Positions 25,159 through 32,762 of a stretch of DNA of 64,000 nt are shown here, piece after piece. Numbering within the stretch: position 1 is the first letter of the stretch; every line of letters starts with the position of its first letter. Source of the stretch: Amycolatopsis sp. NBRC 101858 (GTDB taxonomy: Bacteria; Actinomycetota; Actinomycetes; Mycobacteriales; Pseudonocardiaceae); NCBI RefSeq assembly GCF_030269325.1, contig NZ_BSTD01000003.1:434001-498000 (forward strand), written 5' to 3'. The position numbers were made by a program, and so were the translations under genes. The notes below the pieces were generated by a model that saw nothing but the letters and a program-made list of their open reading frames with translations, was not told the origin of the DNA and did no database searches.

Positions 25159-25926
25159 TCAGGCCGGCACGGGCATGCTCATGAGCACGTCCGTGGGTGT
25201 CCCGCTGGGCGATCCACCGGCCTGTTCCAGGCTCACCGCGAGGTGGTCGGTGGAGCCGATGCCGTCCGCCACGACCAGGCCACCGTCGCTCGGAGCGGCG
25301 AGCACGCCGGCCGAGCGCGGCGCGTCCTTCCCGGTGATCAGCCAGGCTTCGTACACCTTCCCGCCCGGCTGCGCCGGCAGCCCGGCGTCCATCACCATCA
25401 CGCGGTTCAGGGACTTCGACAGGACGACCGTCACGCCGCCGCCGGTGGGTGCCTCGCCGTGCGCGGTCTTGGCGTCCGGCGCCGCGAGCAGCGCCGCCAC
25501 CGGCGCGTACCGGCCCTTGGCCTGGTCGAGCTGGGTCTGCGCCGACTGCAGCTCCTGCTGCTGGGTCAGCGCGATCCCGCCGAACACCCCGCCCGCGGCG
25601 AGCCCGACGACGGCGGCCGCGGCCGCGGCGACGACCGCCCAGCGCGGCGCCCGCGCCGAACGGCGGTGCCGGTCGGTGGCGGGCCGGGTGCGCGGCGGCA
25701 GCTGGCGGGTGGCGTGCATGGCGGTCAGGACGCGGTCCTTGAACTCGGCCGGCGGCTCTTCGGCCATCGCCGCACCCAGCCGGGCCGCGGTCGCGCGCAG
25801 CTCGGCGACCTCCTGCGCGCACGACTCGCACTGCTCGAGGTGGCGGCTGAACTCCGCCCGCTCGAGGTCGGACACCGCGTCGAGCGCGAACGCGCCCGCC
25901 AGGGTGTGCATCTCGGGCGTGCTCAC
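25159..25926 (-). CDS. rskA: Anti-sigma-K factor RskA
   Basis: 255 residues, one-pass membrane protein. The cytoplasmic N-terminus carries a ZAS-type motif His29-x3-Cys33-x2-Cys36 (RHLEQCESCAQE). A membrane helix lies at about 91-115 (VVAAAAAAVVGLAAGGVFGG), and the extracytoplasmic RskA domain contains VYEAWLITGKDAPRSAGVLA. It holds SigK inactive until regulated proteolysis releases it. GTG 25926 overlaps the sigK stop (GTGA). The sigK-rskA pair with this neighbourhood corresponds to M. tuberculosis Rv0445c-Rv0444c. Confidence 0.93.
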   Translation of the reverse strand: MSTPEMHTLAGAFALDAVSDLERAEFSRHLEQCESCAQEVAELRATAARLGAAMAEEPPAEFKDRVLTAMHATRQLPPRTRPATDRHRRSARAPRWAVVAAAAAAVVGLAAGGVFGGIALTQQQELQSAQTQLDQAKGRYAPVAALLAAPDAKTAHGEAPTGGGVTVVLSKSLNRVMVMDAGLPAQPGGKVYEAWLITGKDAPRSAGVLAAPSDGGLVVADGIGSTDHLAVSLEQAGGSPSGTPTDVLMSMPVPA

Positions 25927-26537
25927 GCGGTCACCCCCAAGCAGTCCCGCAGGCGGATCAAGCCGTCCCGCAGCCGCGTCTTGATGGTTCCTTGCGGCGT
26001 CGACAGCACTTCGGCCACCTCGCGATACGTATAGCCCTGGTAGTAGGCGAGCAGCACGGATTCGCGCTGCAGATCGGTCAGGAAGGACAGGCACTTGCGC
26101 ACCTGGGAGCGTTCGAGCCGCGCGGTGACGGACTCGGCGACCTCGTCGAACGGCCGGCCGCGGGCGGCTTCGAAGGTCGCCTTCTGCTCGCGCTCGGTGC
26201 TGGCGCGCGCCGAGCGGACGCGGTCGACGGCCCGGCGGTGCGCCAGCGTCATCGCCCAGTTCAGCGCGGAGCCCTTCTCGGGCGCGTACCGCGTCGCGGT
26301 GCGCCAGAGCTCGACGAGCACCTCCTGGGCGACTTCTTCGGACTGGGCCGCGTCGCGCACGATCCGCCGCACCAGCCCGAAGATCGGCCCGGCGAGCTGG
26401 TCGTAGAGCAGCTCGAAGGCCCGCTCGTCGCCCTTCGCGACGCGTGCCATCAGCTCCTCGGCGGTCGGCGCGGCCGGGGCGTCCGAAGGCTCGAAGGGCA
26501 CCGACGCCACCGGGCGCCGGCGGGCCGACTCATCCAT
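25923..26537 (-). CDS. sigK: ECF RNA polymerase sigma factor SigK
   Basis: 204 residues. Region 2 (about 40-105: ELLYDQLAGPIFGLVRRIVRD, then EEVAQEVLVELWRTATRYAPEKGSALNWAMTLAHRRAVDRVRS) and region 4 (about 145-200: LSFLTDLQRESVLLAYYQGYTYREVAEVLSTPQGTIKTRLRDGLIRLR). This is the ECF19/SigK type, paired with RskA next door. It probably drives the divergent FAD-oxidoreductase and CFA operons, including itself, from the region at 28.5 kb. ATG 26537 overlaps the DUF1365 gene by 8 bp. No other promoter was seen directly upstream. Confidence 0.95.
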   Translation of the reverse strand: MDESARRRPVASVPFEPSDAPAAPTAEELMARVAKGDERAFELLYDQLAGPIFGLVRRIVRDAAQSEEVAQEVLVELWRTATRYAPEKGSALNWAMTLAHRRAVDRVRSARASTEREQKATFEAARGRPFDEVAESVTARLERSQVRKCLSFLTDLQRESVLLAYYQGYTYREVAEVLSTPQGTIKTRLRDGLIRLRDCLGVTA

Positions 26538-27261
26538 GCAGCTGTCCTCCGGCGTTCTGCGGCGTGCGCGGCACGACCGCGGCCTTCCGCAGCCACAACG
26601 CGACGCCGTGGCGGCGGATCAGCGCGGACACCCGCTGCGGGAGCAGCGGCCGGGCCAGCACGAGCCGGGCCAGCCACCGCGGGTTCACCGGTCGGCGAAC
26701 TCCCCGCAGCGTAGCGACCAGCGGCGTCGAACTCCCGCGGCGCAACGCGACCGTGAGGTCGAGCAACGCTTCCGGGTGGGGCAGGCGCATCCGGTACTCG
26801 CCGTCCATCTCCTGGAACGGCGAGACGTAGAACTCCTTGGCGGCGCGGGCCCGGCCGGCTTCGTCGGGGTGCAGCAGGTAGGCGTGCCGACCGCCGTAGG
26901 TGTTGTGCACCTCGGCGACGACGCACTCCAACCGGCCCTCGCGGTCGTGGCACCAGTAGACGCTGATCGGGTTGAACACGTACCCGAGCACGCGCGCGGC
27001 GGCCAGCATGACGACCTTGCCGCCGCGCAGGTCGACGTCGCGTTCGGCGAGCCACGCGTCCAGCTTCTCCCGGATCCCGCGCGGGTCGCTCGCGACGAAG
27101 TGGTCGCGGTCGTCGAACCGGGCGAACGGCCGGACCCACCACGGCAGCCGCGGCGGCGCGTCCAGGTCCACCAGCCACAGGTACACGCGGTGCGCGAAGG
27201 AGTGCGGCGGGTCGATCCGCCGCACGTGCGCGACCGTGGCGTCGTAGAGCGCGTTCGTCAC
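26530..27261 (-). CDS. DUF1365 protein
   Basis: 243 residues. Family blocks: YDATVAHVRRIDPPHSFAHRVYLWLVDLD at the start, VMLAAARVLGYVFNPISVYWCHD, VVAEVHNTYGGRHAYLL and KEFYVSPFQEMDGEYRMRL. No catalytic mechanism is known. DUF1365 genes regularly accompany an FAD amine-oxidase-like protein and a CFA-type methyltransferase (Rv0448c in the M. tuberculosis sigK locus; similar sets respond to singlet oxygen in alphaproteobacteria), so a step in fatty-acyl modification is likely. GTG 27261 overlaps the previous stop by GTGA. Confidence 0.9.
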   Translation of the reverse strand: MTNALYDATVAHVRRIDPPHSFAHRVYLWLVDLDAPPRLPWWVRPFARFDDRDHFVASDPRGIREKLDAWLAERDVDLRGGKVVMLAAARVLGYVFNPISVYWCHDREGRLECVVAEVHNTYGGRHAYLLHPDEAGRARAAKEFYVSPFQEMDGEYRMRLPHPEALLDLTVALRRGSSTPLVATLRGVRRPVNPRWLARLVLARPLLPQRVSALIRRHGVALWLRKAAVVPRTPQNAGGQLHG

Positions 27262-28526
27262 CAGGCGACTCCGAGGCTTTCGGCGGCGCGGGCCCCCGAG
27301 GAACAGCCGTCCTCGTGGAAGCCCCAGCCGTGGTACGCGCCGGCGTAGGCGAAGACGCCGTCGTTGAGCTCGGGCAGCCGTCGTTGCGCCGCAACGGATT
27401 CCGGCGTGTAGACGGGGTGCTCGTAGTGCATCTTGGCGACCAGGGCCGCCTTGCCGGTGCCCTCGCCCGGGTTGAGCGTGACGACGTACCCGGTCGGCTC
27501 GTCCAGCCGCATCAGGCGGTTCATGTCGTAGCTGACCTGGACCGCGCCGGTCGGGGCACCGCACACCGGGGCCCGGTAGTTCCAGCCCGCGCGGGCGTCG
27601 GCCAGCGACGGCAGCACGCTCGTGTCGGTGTGCAGCCAGGCCTCGTTCTCCGAGTAGCGGAACGCGCCGAGCACCTCGCGTTCGGCGGCGGTCGGGTTGG
27701 CCAGCAGCGACAGCGCCTGGTCGGCGTGGGTGGCGATGACGACCCGGTCGACGCGGTGCGGGGTGTCGGCGTCGTCGCGGACCTCGACGCCGCGGGCGGT
27801 CCGCAGCACCGACCGCACCGGCGTGGACAGGTGGACCGCGGTGAGCTGCTTGGCCGCGCGTTCGACGTATTCGCGGGACCCGCCGACGACGGTCCGCCAG
27901 GACGGCGAGTTCTTGACGCTCAGCATCCCGTGGTTGCGCAGGAACTCGAACAGGTAGCGCGCCGGGTAGCGCAGCGTGTCGCTGCGGTCGGCCGACCAGA
28001 CCGTCGAGACCAGCGGCAGCATGAAGTGGTCGGTGAAGTAGCGCGTGTAGCCGCCGATGGCGAGGAACGCGCCGAGGGTGACGTCGCCGGCGTCCTTCGC
28101 GTCCAGCAGCCGCTTCGCGTGCCGGTGGAACTTCTTCACTTCGGCCAGCATCCGCAGGTAGCGGGGCCGCGCGAGGTTGGCGCGCTGGGCGAACAGCCCG
28201 GCCAGCCCCTTCGCGCCGGCGTACTGCAGGCCGCAGCCGTCGCACCGGATGCTCATCGACATCTCGGTGTCGCGGGTGCGCACGCCGAGCTCCCCGAACA
28301 GCTTCAGCAGCGTCGGGTAGGTGCGCTCGTTGTGGACGATGAAGCCCGAGTCCACGCCGATGGTGCCGCCGTGGGCGCTGGGGACGTCGTGCGTGTGCGC
28401 GTGCCCGCCGAGCCGGTCGTCGGACTCGAAGAGCAGGACCTCGTGCTTGCGTTGCAGCAGGTATGCCGCCGTCAGCCCGGCCACCCCGCTGCCGATGACG
28501 GCGATGCGTTCTCCCGTGATCTCCAC
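27258..28526 (-). CDS. FAD-dependent amine-oxidase-like oxidoreductase
   Basis: 422 residues. N-terminal dinucleotide fold (ERIAVIGSGVAGLTAAYLL, GxGxxG type) with DDRLGGHAHTHDVP as the second FAD motif, and a C-terminal FAYAGAYHGWGFHEDGCSSG block. It corresponds to Rv0449c of the mycobacterial sigK locus and to oxidoreductases grouped with CFA-type methyltransferases. A role in desaturating or oxidising acyl chains is inferred from context. GTG 28526 was chosen because it begins seven bases after the minus-strand SigK-type -10 element; the message would be leaderless. Confidence 0.9.
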   Translation of the reverse strand: MEITGERIAVIGSGVAGLTAAYLLQRKHEVLLFESDDRLGGHAHTHDVPSAHGGTIGVDSGFIVHNERTYPTLLKLFGELGVRTRDTEMSMSIRCDGCGLQYAGAKGLAGLFAQRANLARPRYLRMLAEVKKFHRHAKRLLDAKDAGDVTLGAFLAIGGYTRYFTDHFMLPLVSTVWSADRSDTLRYPARYLFEFLRNHGMLSVKNSPSWRTVVGGSREYVERAAKQLTAVHLSTPVRSVLRTARGVEVRDDADTPHRVDRVVIATHADQALSLLANPTAAEREVLGAFRYSENEAWLHTDTSVLPSLADARAGWNYRAPVCGAPTGAVQVSYDMNRLMRLDEPTGYVVTLNPGEGTGKAALVAKMHYEHPVYTPESVAAQRRLPELNDGVFAYAGAYHGWGFHEDGCSSGARAAESLGVAW

Positions 28527-28533
28527 ACCGGTA

Positions 28534-28601
28534 CTTCGCTGCCGCCCCGCAGGTGGATTGGATGGACGCGGCACCAATCCACCGCGCAGGGGAGAGCGAA
28601 T
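28534..28601. promoter_or_regulatory. Bidirectional SigK-type promoter pair
   Basis: Plus strand: CCAATCC (28574-28580), 15 nt, GCGAAT (28596-28601), then 7 nt to the CFA ATG at 28609. Minus strand: CCAATCC (28561-28555), 15 nt, GCGAAG (28539-28534), then 7 nt to the oxidoreductase GTG at 28526. The two elements are arranged as mirror images, with a 9-bp inverted repeat GTGGATTGG / CCAATCCAC formed by the two -35 parts. They resemble the -35 CCATCC / -10 CCGAAT type I recall for mycobacterial SigK. The operon on the minus side includes sigK, so this predicts positive autoregulation. Confidence 0.75.
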
Positions 28602-28608
28602 CCCGGAC

Positions 28609-29880
28609 ATGCCGAACAGCACCGCGCACCGCCTCGCCTCGTTCGCCGAAAAACTCCTCGGCGGGCAGCTCCCCGTCGGCCTCCGGACCTGGGACGGAAC
28701 CCGCGCCGGCCCAGTGGACGCGCCCACCGTCGTGCTCCGCAACCGCCGCGCCCTCCGCCGCCTGCTCTACGCGCCGGGTGAGCTGGGTCTCGCCCGCGCC
28801 TACGTCACCGGTGACCTCGACGTCGAAGGAGACCTGGCGGACGGCTTCCGCCGGATCTGGTCCCTCACCCGCGCGGGTGAGCTCAAGCGGGTGAAGCTCG
28901 GCCCCCGGGACTGGGCCGAAGCGGCGTCGCTCGCCGCCCGGCTCGGCGTCGTCGGACCGCCGCCCAAGCCGCCCGCCGAAGAAGCACGGCTCACCGGCAA
29001 GCTGCACAGCCTGCTGCGCGACAAGTCCGCCATCGCCCACCACTACGACCTGGGCAACGCCTTCTACCAGCTGCTGCTGGACGAGTCGATGGCCTACTCC
29101 AGCGCGTACTTCACCTCCGACGAGCCCGGCTACGGTCTCGAGCAGGCCCAGCACGACAAGCTGGAGATGATCTGCCGCAAGCTGGGGCTGCGGCCGGGGA
29201 TGCGGCTGCTCGACATCGGCTGCGGGTGGGGCTCGCTGCTGGTCCACGCGGCCAAGCACCACGGCGTGCACGCCGTCGGCATCACGCTCTCGGCCGAGCA
29301 GCTGCAGCACATCCGCGGCCGGCTCGCCCAGCACGACCTCGAAGACCGCGTCGAGGTGCGCCGGCAGGACTACCGCGAGCTGCCGGACGCGCCGTTCGAC
29401 GCGGTCGCGTCGATCGAGATGGGCGAGCACGTCGGCGAGGTCAACTACCCGACGTACACCGCGACGCTGCACAAGATGGTCAAGCCGGGCGGGCGCGTGC
29501 TGATCCAGCAGATGTCCCGGGGGAACGTGGCGCCGGGCGGCGGCGCGTTCATCGAGCGCTACATCGCCCCCGACATGACGATGCGCCCGGTGGGCCGGAC
29601 GGTCGAGCACCTCGAGCACGCGGGCCTCGAGGTCCGGGACGTGCATGCGATGCGCGAGCACTACGTCTGGACGGTGCGGTCCTGGGCCGACACCCTGGAG
29701 CAGAACTGGGCCGATGTCGTCGCGCTGATCGGCGAGACGGGCGCGCGGGTCTGGCGGCTCTACCTGGTCGGTGGGGCACTGGCGTTCGAGGAGAACCGGA
29801 TGGGTGTGGACCAGATCCTGAGTGTGCGGCCGGACGAGCACGGCGTGAGCGGCATGCCGGCGACGCGGGAGTGGATCTGA
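28609..29880 (+). CDS. Cyclopropane-fatty-acyl-phospholipid synthase-family methyltransferase (UfaA1-like)
   Basis: 423 residues. An N-terminal domain (about 1-140) is followed by a SAM-dependent methyltransferase with LLDIGCGWGSLLVHAA (about 201-216), ITLSAEQ, and the family bicarbonate/active-site segment SIEMGEHVG. It adds a methyl or methylene carbon to unsaturated phospholipid acyl chains. It corresponds to Rv0447c (UfaA1), reported to take part in tuberculostearic acid formation. ATG 28609 lies 7 nt after the -10 element, so translation is probably leaderless. TGATG coupling with the DUF1295 gene downstream supports a shared pathway. Confidence 0.93.
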   Translation: MPNSTAHRLASFAEKLLGGQLPVGLRTWDGTRAGPVDAPTVVLRNRRALRRLLYAPGELGLARAYVTGDLDVEGDLADGFRRIWSLTRAGELKRVKLGPRDWAEAASLAARLGVVGPPPKPPAEEARLTGKLHSLLRDKSAIAHHYDLGNAFYQLLLDESMAYSSAYFTSDEPGYGLEQAQHDKLEMICRKLGLRPGMRLLDIGCGWGSLLVHAAKHHGVHAVGITLSAEQLQHIRGRLAQHDLEDRVEVRRQDYRELPDAPFDAVASIEMGEHVGEVNYPTYTATLHKMVKPGGRVLIQQMSRGNVAPGGGAFIERYIAPDMTMRPVGRTVEHLEHAGLEVRDVHAMREHYVWTVRSWADTLEQNWADVVALIGETGARVWRLYLVGGALAFEENRMGVDQILSVRPDEHGVSGMPATREWI

Positions 29881-30650
29881 TGTCACTCGGAGCGACACTG
29901 CTGGTCACCGCCGGCGTCACGCTCGTCGCGGTGGTGGCGACCTTCGGGATCGCGCGGGCGCGCAAGCGGTACGACACGGTCGACACGTTCTGGGGGCTCG
30001 GCTTCGCGATCGTCGCGCTGGCCGCGTTCCCCTTCGGCGACGGGCCGCTCCTGCTGCGGCTGGTGGTCGTGGTCCTGACGGTCGTCTGGGGCGGGCGCCT
30101 TTCGCTGCACCTGCACCTGCGCAACCACAAGCTGCCCGAGGACCCGCGGTACGCGCGGATGGGCTACGCGCCGCTGCGGATGTTCGTCCGCGTGTACCTG
30201 TTCCAGGGCGTGGTGCTGTACTTCGTCTCGCTGCCGGTGCAGTTCGCGATGTACGGCACCGGGATCGGGGTGCTCGGCTGGCTCGGCGTCGTGGTGTGGC
30301 TGATCGGGTTCGGCTTCGAGACGATCGGCGACGAGCAGCTGCGCCGCTTCAAGGCCGACCCGTCGAACAAGGGCAAGGTGCTCGACACGGGGTTGTGGCG
30401 CTACACGCGGCACCCGAACTACTTCGGCGACGCGTGCGTGTGGTGGGGCCTCTACCTGCTGGCCTGCTCGACGTGGCCGGGCGCGCTGACGATCCTCTCC
30501 CCCGTGGCGATGACGTTCACCCTGGCCCGCGGCACGGGCAAGCCCATGCTGGAGAAGGGGATGGCCCGCACGCGCCCGGCGTACGCGCACTACGTCGAGC
30601 GGACGAGCGGCTTCTTCCCGCTGCCGCCCAAGAAGCTCACTCCCCGGTGA
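29880..30650 (+). CDS. DUF1295 membrane protein (steroid-reductase-like fold)
   Basis: 256 residues, six or seven membrane helices. Shows the DUF1295 signature RLSLHLHLRN near position 80, and the C-terminal NADPH-type block LDTGLWRYTRHPNYFGDACVWWGLYLLA, typical of the steroid 5-alpha-reductase/ICMT superfamily. It corresponds to Rv0446c. Since CFA-type products such as 10-methylene chains need reduction, a reductase role for the methylated acyl chain is an attractive inference. Its ATG overlaps the CFA stop (TGATG). The 3' end overlaps the convergent DinB-fold gene by 14 bp. Confidence 0.9.
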   Translation: MSLGATLLVTAGVTLVAVVATFGIARARKRYDTVDTFWGLGFAIVALAAFPFGDGPLLLRLVVVVLTVVWGGRLSLHLHLRNHKLPEDPRYARMGYAPLRMFVRVYLFQGVVLYFVSLPVQFAMYGTGIGVLGWLGVVVWLIGFGFETIGDEQLRRFKADPSNKGKVLDTGLWRYTRHPNYFGDACVWWGLYLLACSTWPGALTILSPVAMTFTLARGTGKPMLEKGMARTRPAYAHYVERTSGFFPLPPKKLTPR

Positions 30651-31143
30651 GGCCGTCGGTCAGCTCGCGCAGGACGTCGAGGTGGCCGACGTGCCGGGCG
30701 GTCTCCTCGATCATGTGCGTGAGCACCCAGCGGACGTTGAAGGTCTCGTCCTTGTGCGTCACCTCGTCGTCCAGGCCGTGCTTCGCGACGATCTCGCGGC
30801 TGCGGGCGCTCTGCTTCTCGTAGTCGGCGAGCAGCTGCGCGAGGGTCGTCCCGGGCGGGACCCGGAACTCGGCGTCCGGGTCCTGCTCGAGCCTCGCCTC
30901 CCAGGTGTCCTCCTCACCGTCGACGACCACGGCGAACCAGAACCACTCGTTCAGCGTGAGGTGGGCGAGCAGGCCGGCGACGGTCGTCAGCTCGCTGGGC
31001 AGGTGGACCTGGCGGGCTTGCGCTTCGGTGAGCCCCTCGCTCTTCCAGGCGACGGTGGCGCGGTGGTAGTCGAGCAGGGCGGTGAGGATCTCGCGCTCGC
31101 CGCCGGTGAGCGGGACCTCCGGGCGCTGCGGTCGTTCGGTCAT
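30637..31143 (-). CDS. DinB-family (DUF664) four-helix protein
   Basis: 168 residues. Blocks LLDYHRATVAWKSEGL, LAHLTLNEWFWFAVV and MIEETARHVGHLDVLRE contain the histidines that form the metal site of the DinB/YfiT superfamily. Some members are mycothiol- or bacillithiol-dependent S-transferases, which would suit an actinobacterium next to ohr genes; the sequence alone does not settle this. ATG 31143 has a CAGACT hexamer 7 nt upstream, so it may be leaderless. Confidence 0.85.
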   Translation of the reverse strand: MTERPQRPEVPLTGGEREILTALLDYHRATVAWKSEGLTEAQARQVHLPSELTTVAGLLAHLTLNEWFWFAVVVDGEEDTWEARLEQDPDAEFRVPPGTTLAQLLADYEKQSARSREIVAKHGLDDEVTHKDETFNVRWVLTHMIEETARHVGHLDVLRELTDGLTGE

Positions 31144-31188
31144 GGACGGGAGTCTGCCAGGCACCACCGACAGGTTTCCCGGATTACC

Positions 31189-31217
31189 TTGCGCACGATG
31201 TAATCGTGGGCTAGGTT
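31189..31217 (+). promoter_or_regulatory. ohrR promoter with palindromic operator
   Basis: TTGCGC (31189-31194) and TAGGTT (31212-31217) with a 17-bp spacer; the palindrome CACGAT-GTA-ATCGTG (31194-31208) fills the spacer. The start codon (31225) follows the -10 by 7 nt. The position suggests autorepression by OhrR. Confidence 0.65.
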
Positions 31218-31224
31218 TACGGGC

Positions 31225-31683
31225 GTGCCGGATGAGTTCTCGTTGGACGAGCAAACCTGCTTCGCGCTCTACGCGGCGTCGCGCGCGGTGACGGACACGT
31301 ACCGTCCCCTGCTCGGCGAGCTCGGCCTCACCTATCCGCAGTACCTCGTGCTGCTGGTGCTGTGGGAGTCCGACGACCGGCCGGTCAAGGAGATCGGCGA
31401 GGCGCTGCACCTGGACTACGGCACGCTTTCCCCGCTGCTCAAACGACTCGAGGCCAACGGGCTGGTGACGCGGGCGCGGATGCCCGCGGACGAACGCACC
31501 GTGGTGATCAGCCTGACCGAGGAGGGCCGTTCGATGCGCACCCGCGCGGCGAACGTCCCGACGGCCATCGGCTGCGCACTGGGCCTCGACGACGTTTCGC
31601 GGCGGGAACTGATCACAACCCTGCGGCGGCTGACAGCATCGGCCGCCGCGTACTCACTTGGAGGCCCTGATGCCCAGCCGTGA
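31225..31683 (+). CDS. MarR-family organic hydroperoxide sensor (OhrR-like)
   Basis: 152 residues. Typical MarR fold: Cys12 in DEQTCFALYAASRAVTDTYRPLL at the position of the OhrR peroxidatic cysteine, then LTYPQYLVLLVLWESDDRPVKEIGEALHLDYGTLSPLLKRLEANGLVTR (DNA recognition) and RMPADERTVVISLTEEG (wing). Reaction of the cysteine with organic peroxide would free DNA. GTG 31225, seven bases after the -10. It overlaps the next gene, an OsmC/Ohr peroxidase, by 14 bp, the standard ohrR-ohr partnership. Confidence 0.92.
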   Translation: MPDEFSLDEQTCFALYAASRAVTDTYRPLLGELGLTYPQYLVLLVLWESDDRPVKEIGEALHLDYGTLSPLLKRLEANGLVTRARMPADERTVVISLTEEGRSMRTRAANVPTAIGCALGLDDVSRRELITTLRRLTASAAAYSLGGPDAQP

Positions 31684-32104
31684 CGCGACCACCCACTGGG
31701 TCGGCGGACTGCAGAACGGGAAGGGCGAGGTCACGCTGGACTCGTCCAACGCCGGCACGTTCTCCGTCTCGTTCCCGACCCGCGCCGGCAACCCGGACGG
31801 CCAGACGAGCCCCGAAGAGCTCATCGCGGCGGCGCACTCATCGTGCCTGGCGATGAACCTGTCGGGCGTGCTGGAGGCGCAGAAGCTGACGGCGGACTCG
31901 ATCGACGTGAGCGCGGAGGTGACCCTCGGCCCGGCCGCCGGCGGCGGCTTCGAGATCAGCGGCATCGCGATCACCCTGCGCGCGTCCCTGCCGGGCGTGA
32001 GCGCGGAGCAGTTCGCGGAGTACGCCGAGACGGCGGAGAAGACGTGCCCGGTGTCGAAGGCACTGGCCGGCACGACGATCACCCTGGACGCGGCGCTCGT
32101 CTGA
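31670..32104 (+). CDS. OsmC/Ohr-family peroxidase
   Basis: 144 residues. The two reactive cysteines are Cys59 (AAAHSSCLAMNLS) and Cys126 (AEKTCPVSKAL), reducing organic hydroperoxides. The AHSSCLAM context and TSPEELIAAAH fit the OsmC subgroup at least as well as Ohr itself. ATG 31670 follows GGAGG at about 7 nt and overlaps the end of ohrR, so the two are coupled. A convergent perfect terminator hairpin follows. Confidence 0.92.
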   Translation: MPSRDATTHWVGGLQNGKGEVTLDSSNAGTFSVSFPTRAGNPDGQTSPEELIAAAHSSCLAMNLSGVLEAQKLTADSIDVSAEVTLGPAAGGGFEISGIAITLRASLPGVSAEQFAEYAETAEKTCPVSKALAGTTITLDAALV

Positions 32105-32115
32105 GCCACGCGGCG

Positions 32116-32148
32116 AACGGCCCCCTCCTTTTCGCCGAGGGGGCCGTT
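32116..32148. terminator. Bidirectional intrinsic terminator
   Basis: AACGGCCCCCTC (32116-32127) and GAGGGGGCCGTT (32137-32148) form a perfect 12-bp stem with a 9-nt loop; TTTT overlaps and follows the plus-strand side. It lies between the convergent osmC (end 32104) and CGNR (end 32155) genes. Confidence 0.88.
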
Positions 32149-32154
32149 TTCGCG

Positions 32155-32685
32155 TCAGTGCACCTTGGCTCGATAAGTCGACTTCTTCGCCTGGTTCCCG
32201 CAGATCTCCATCGAGCACCACCGCCGCGTTCCCGGCCTCGACGTGTCCAGGAACAACGCCCCGCACCGGGGACCCGCGCACCGCCGGACCCGCGCGAACT
32301 CCGGGGACGTCACCAAATCCAACGCGTCCCGCGTCAGCAAAGCCAGCATCGCCGATGCCGGATCCGCCGCCTGCCACCGCACCTCGCCCGAAGCCGACAA
32401 CGACGGCGCCGGTACCGGCAAGGCCGCGAACCGGTTCAACCGCTGCCGGATGGCGGGGCGCATCGAACCCGTCAGCAACGCATGGATCGCCTCGCGCGCC
32501 ACTCGCGCATCGTCCACCGAGGCCGGCCGCACCGGGACCGCGTAGGGGCCGAACGCGTCGATCCACGCTCCCCACGCGGAAGCGTCCGGGAGTTCCTCCT
32601 CTTCCGAAGGCGTTCCGCGGTAGCGCAGCGTGCGGATGAAGTCGAGGCACAGTCTGCCCGCTCCCGCGCGGAATCGGTCCGTCAT
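32155..32685 (-). CDS. CGNR zinc-finger (ABATE-type) regulator
   Basis: 176 residues. The N-terminal ABATE domain starts LCLDFIRTL and is followed by the C-terminal zinc finger RRCAGPRCGALFLDTSRPG, then RRWCSMEICGNQAKKSTYR. The four cysteines are present but the name-giving CGNR reads CGNQ. Such proteins are presumed DNA-binding stress or detoxification regulators. ATG 32685 has TACTGT 7 nt upstream (leaderless type). It is divergent from an MFS gene, and a perfect 13-bp inverted repeat lies between them, its probable operator. Confidence 0.88.
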   Translation of the reverse strand: MTDRFRAGAGRLCLDFIRTLRYRGTPSEEEELPDASAWGAWIDAFGPYAVPVRPASVDDARVAREAIHALLTGSMRPAIRQRLNRFAALPVPAPSLSASGEVRWQAADPASAMLALLTRDALDLVTSPEFARVRRCAGPRCGALFLDTSRPGTRRWCSMEICGNQAKKSTYRAKVH

Positions 32686-32702
32686 ACGGGTCACAGTACG
32701 CC

Positions 32703-32748
32703 GGAACCGGTTTGACTGGTACCGTCGGGAACCGATCAAACCGGTTCC
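32703..32748. promoter_or_regulatory. Operator-like inverted repeat between CGNR and MFS genes
   Basis: GGAACCGGTTTGA (32703-32715) and TCAAACCGGTTCC (32736-32748) are perfect inverted 13-mers, 20 bp apart. Each contains the palindrome AACCGGTT. TTGACT on the plus strand (32712-32717) could be a -35 for the MFS gene. The left arm begins 5 bp upstream of the CGNR -10 element. Confidence 0.75.
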
Positions 32749-32762
32749 ACGAGGGGGCACGC

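Noticed and set aside
26530..29898. Single 1,122-codon minus-strand frame covering DUF1365 and upstream
   Set aside because: Only the part from 27,261 down is DUF1365. The rest is antisense to the CFA gene and out of frame with the oxidoreductase, which overlaps the DUF1365 start by GTGA.
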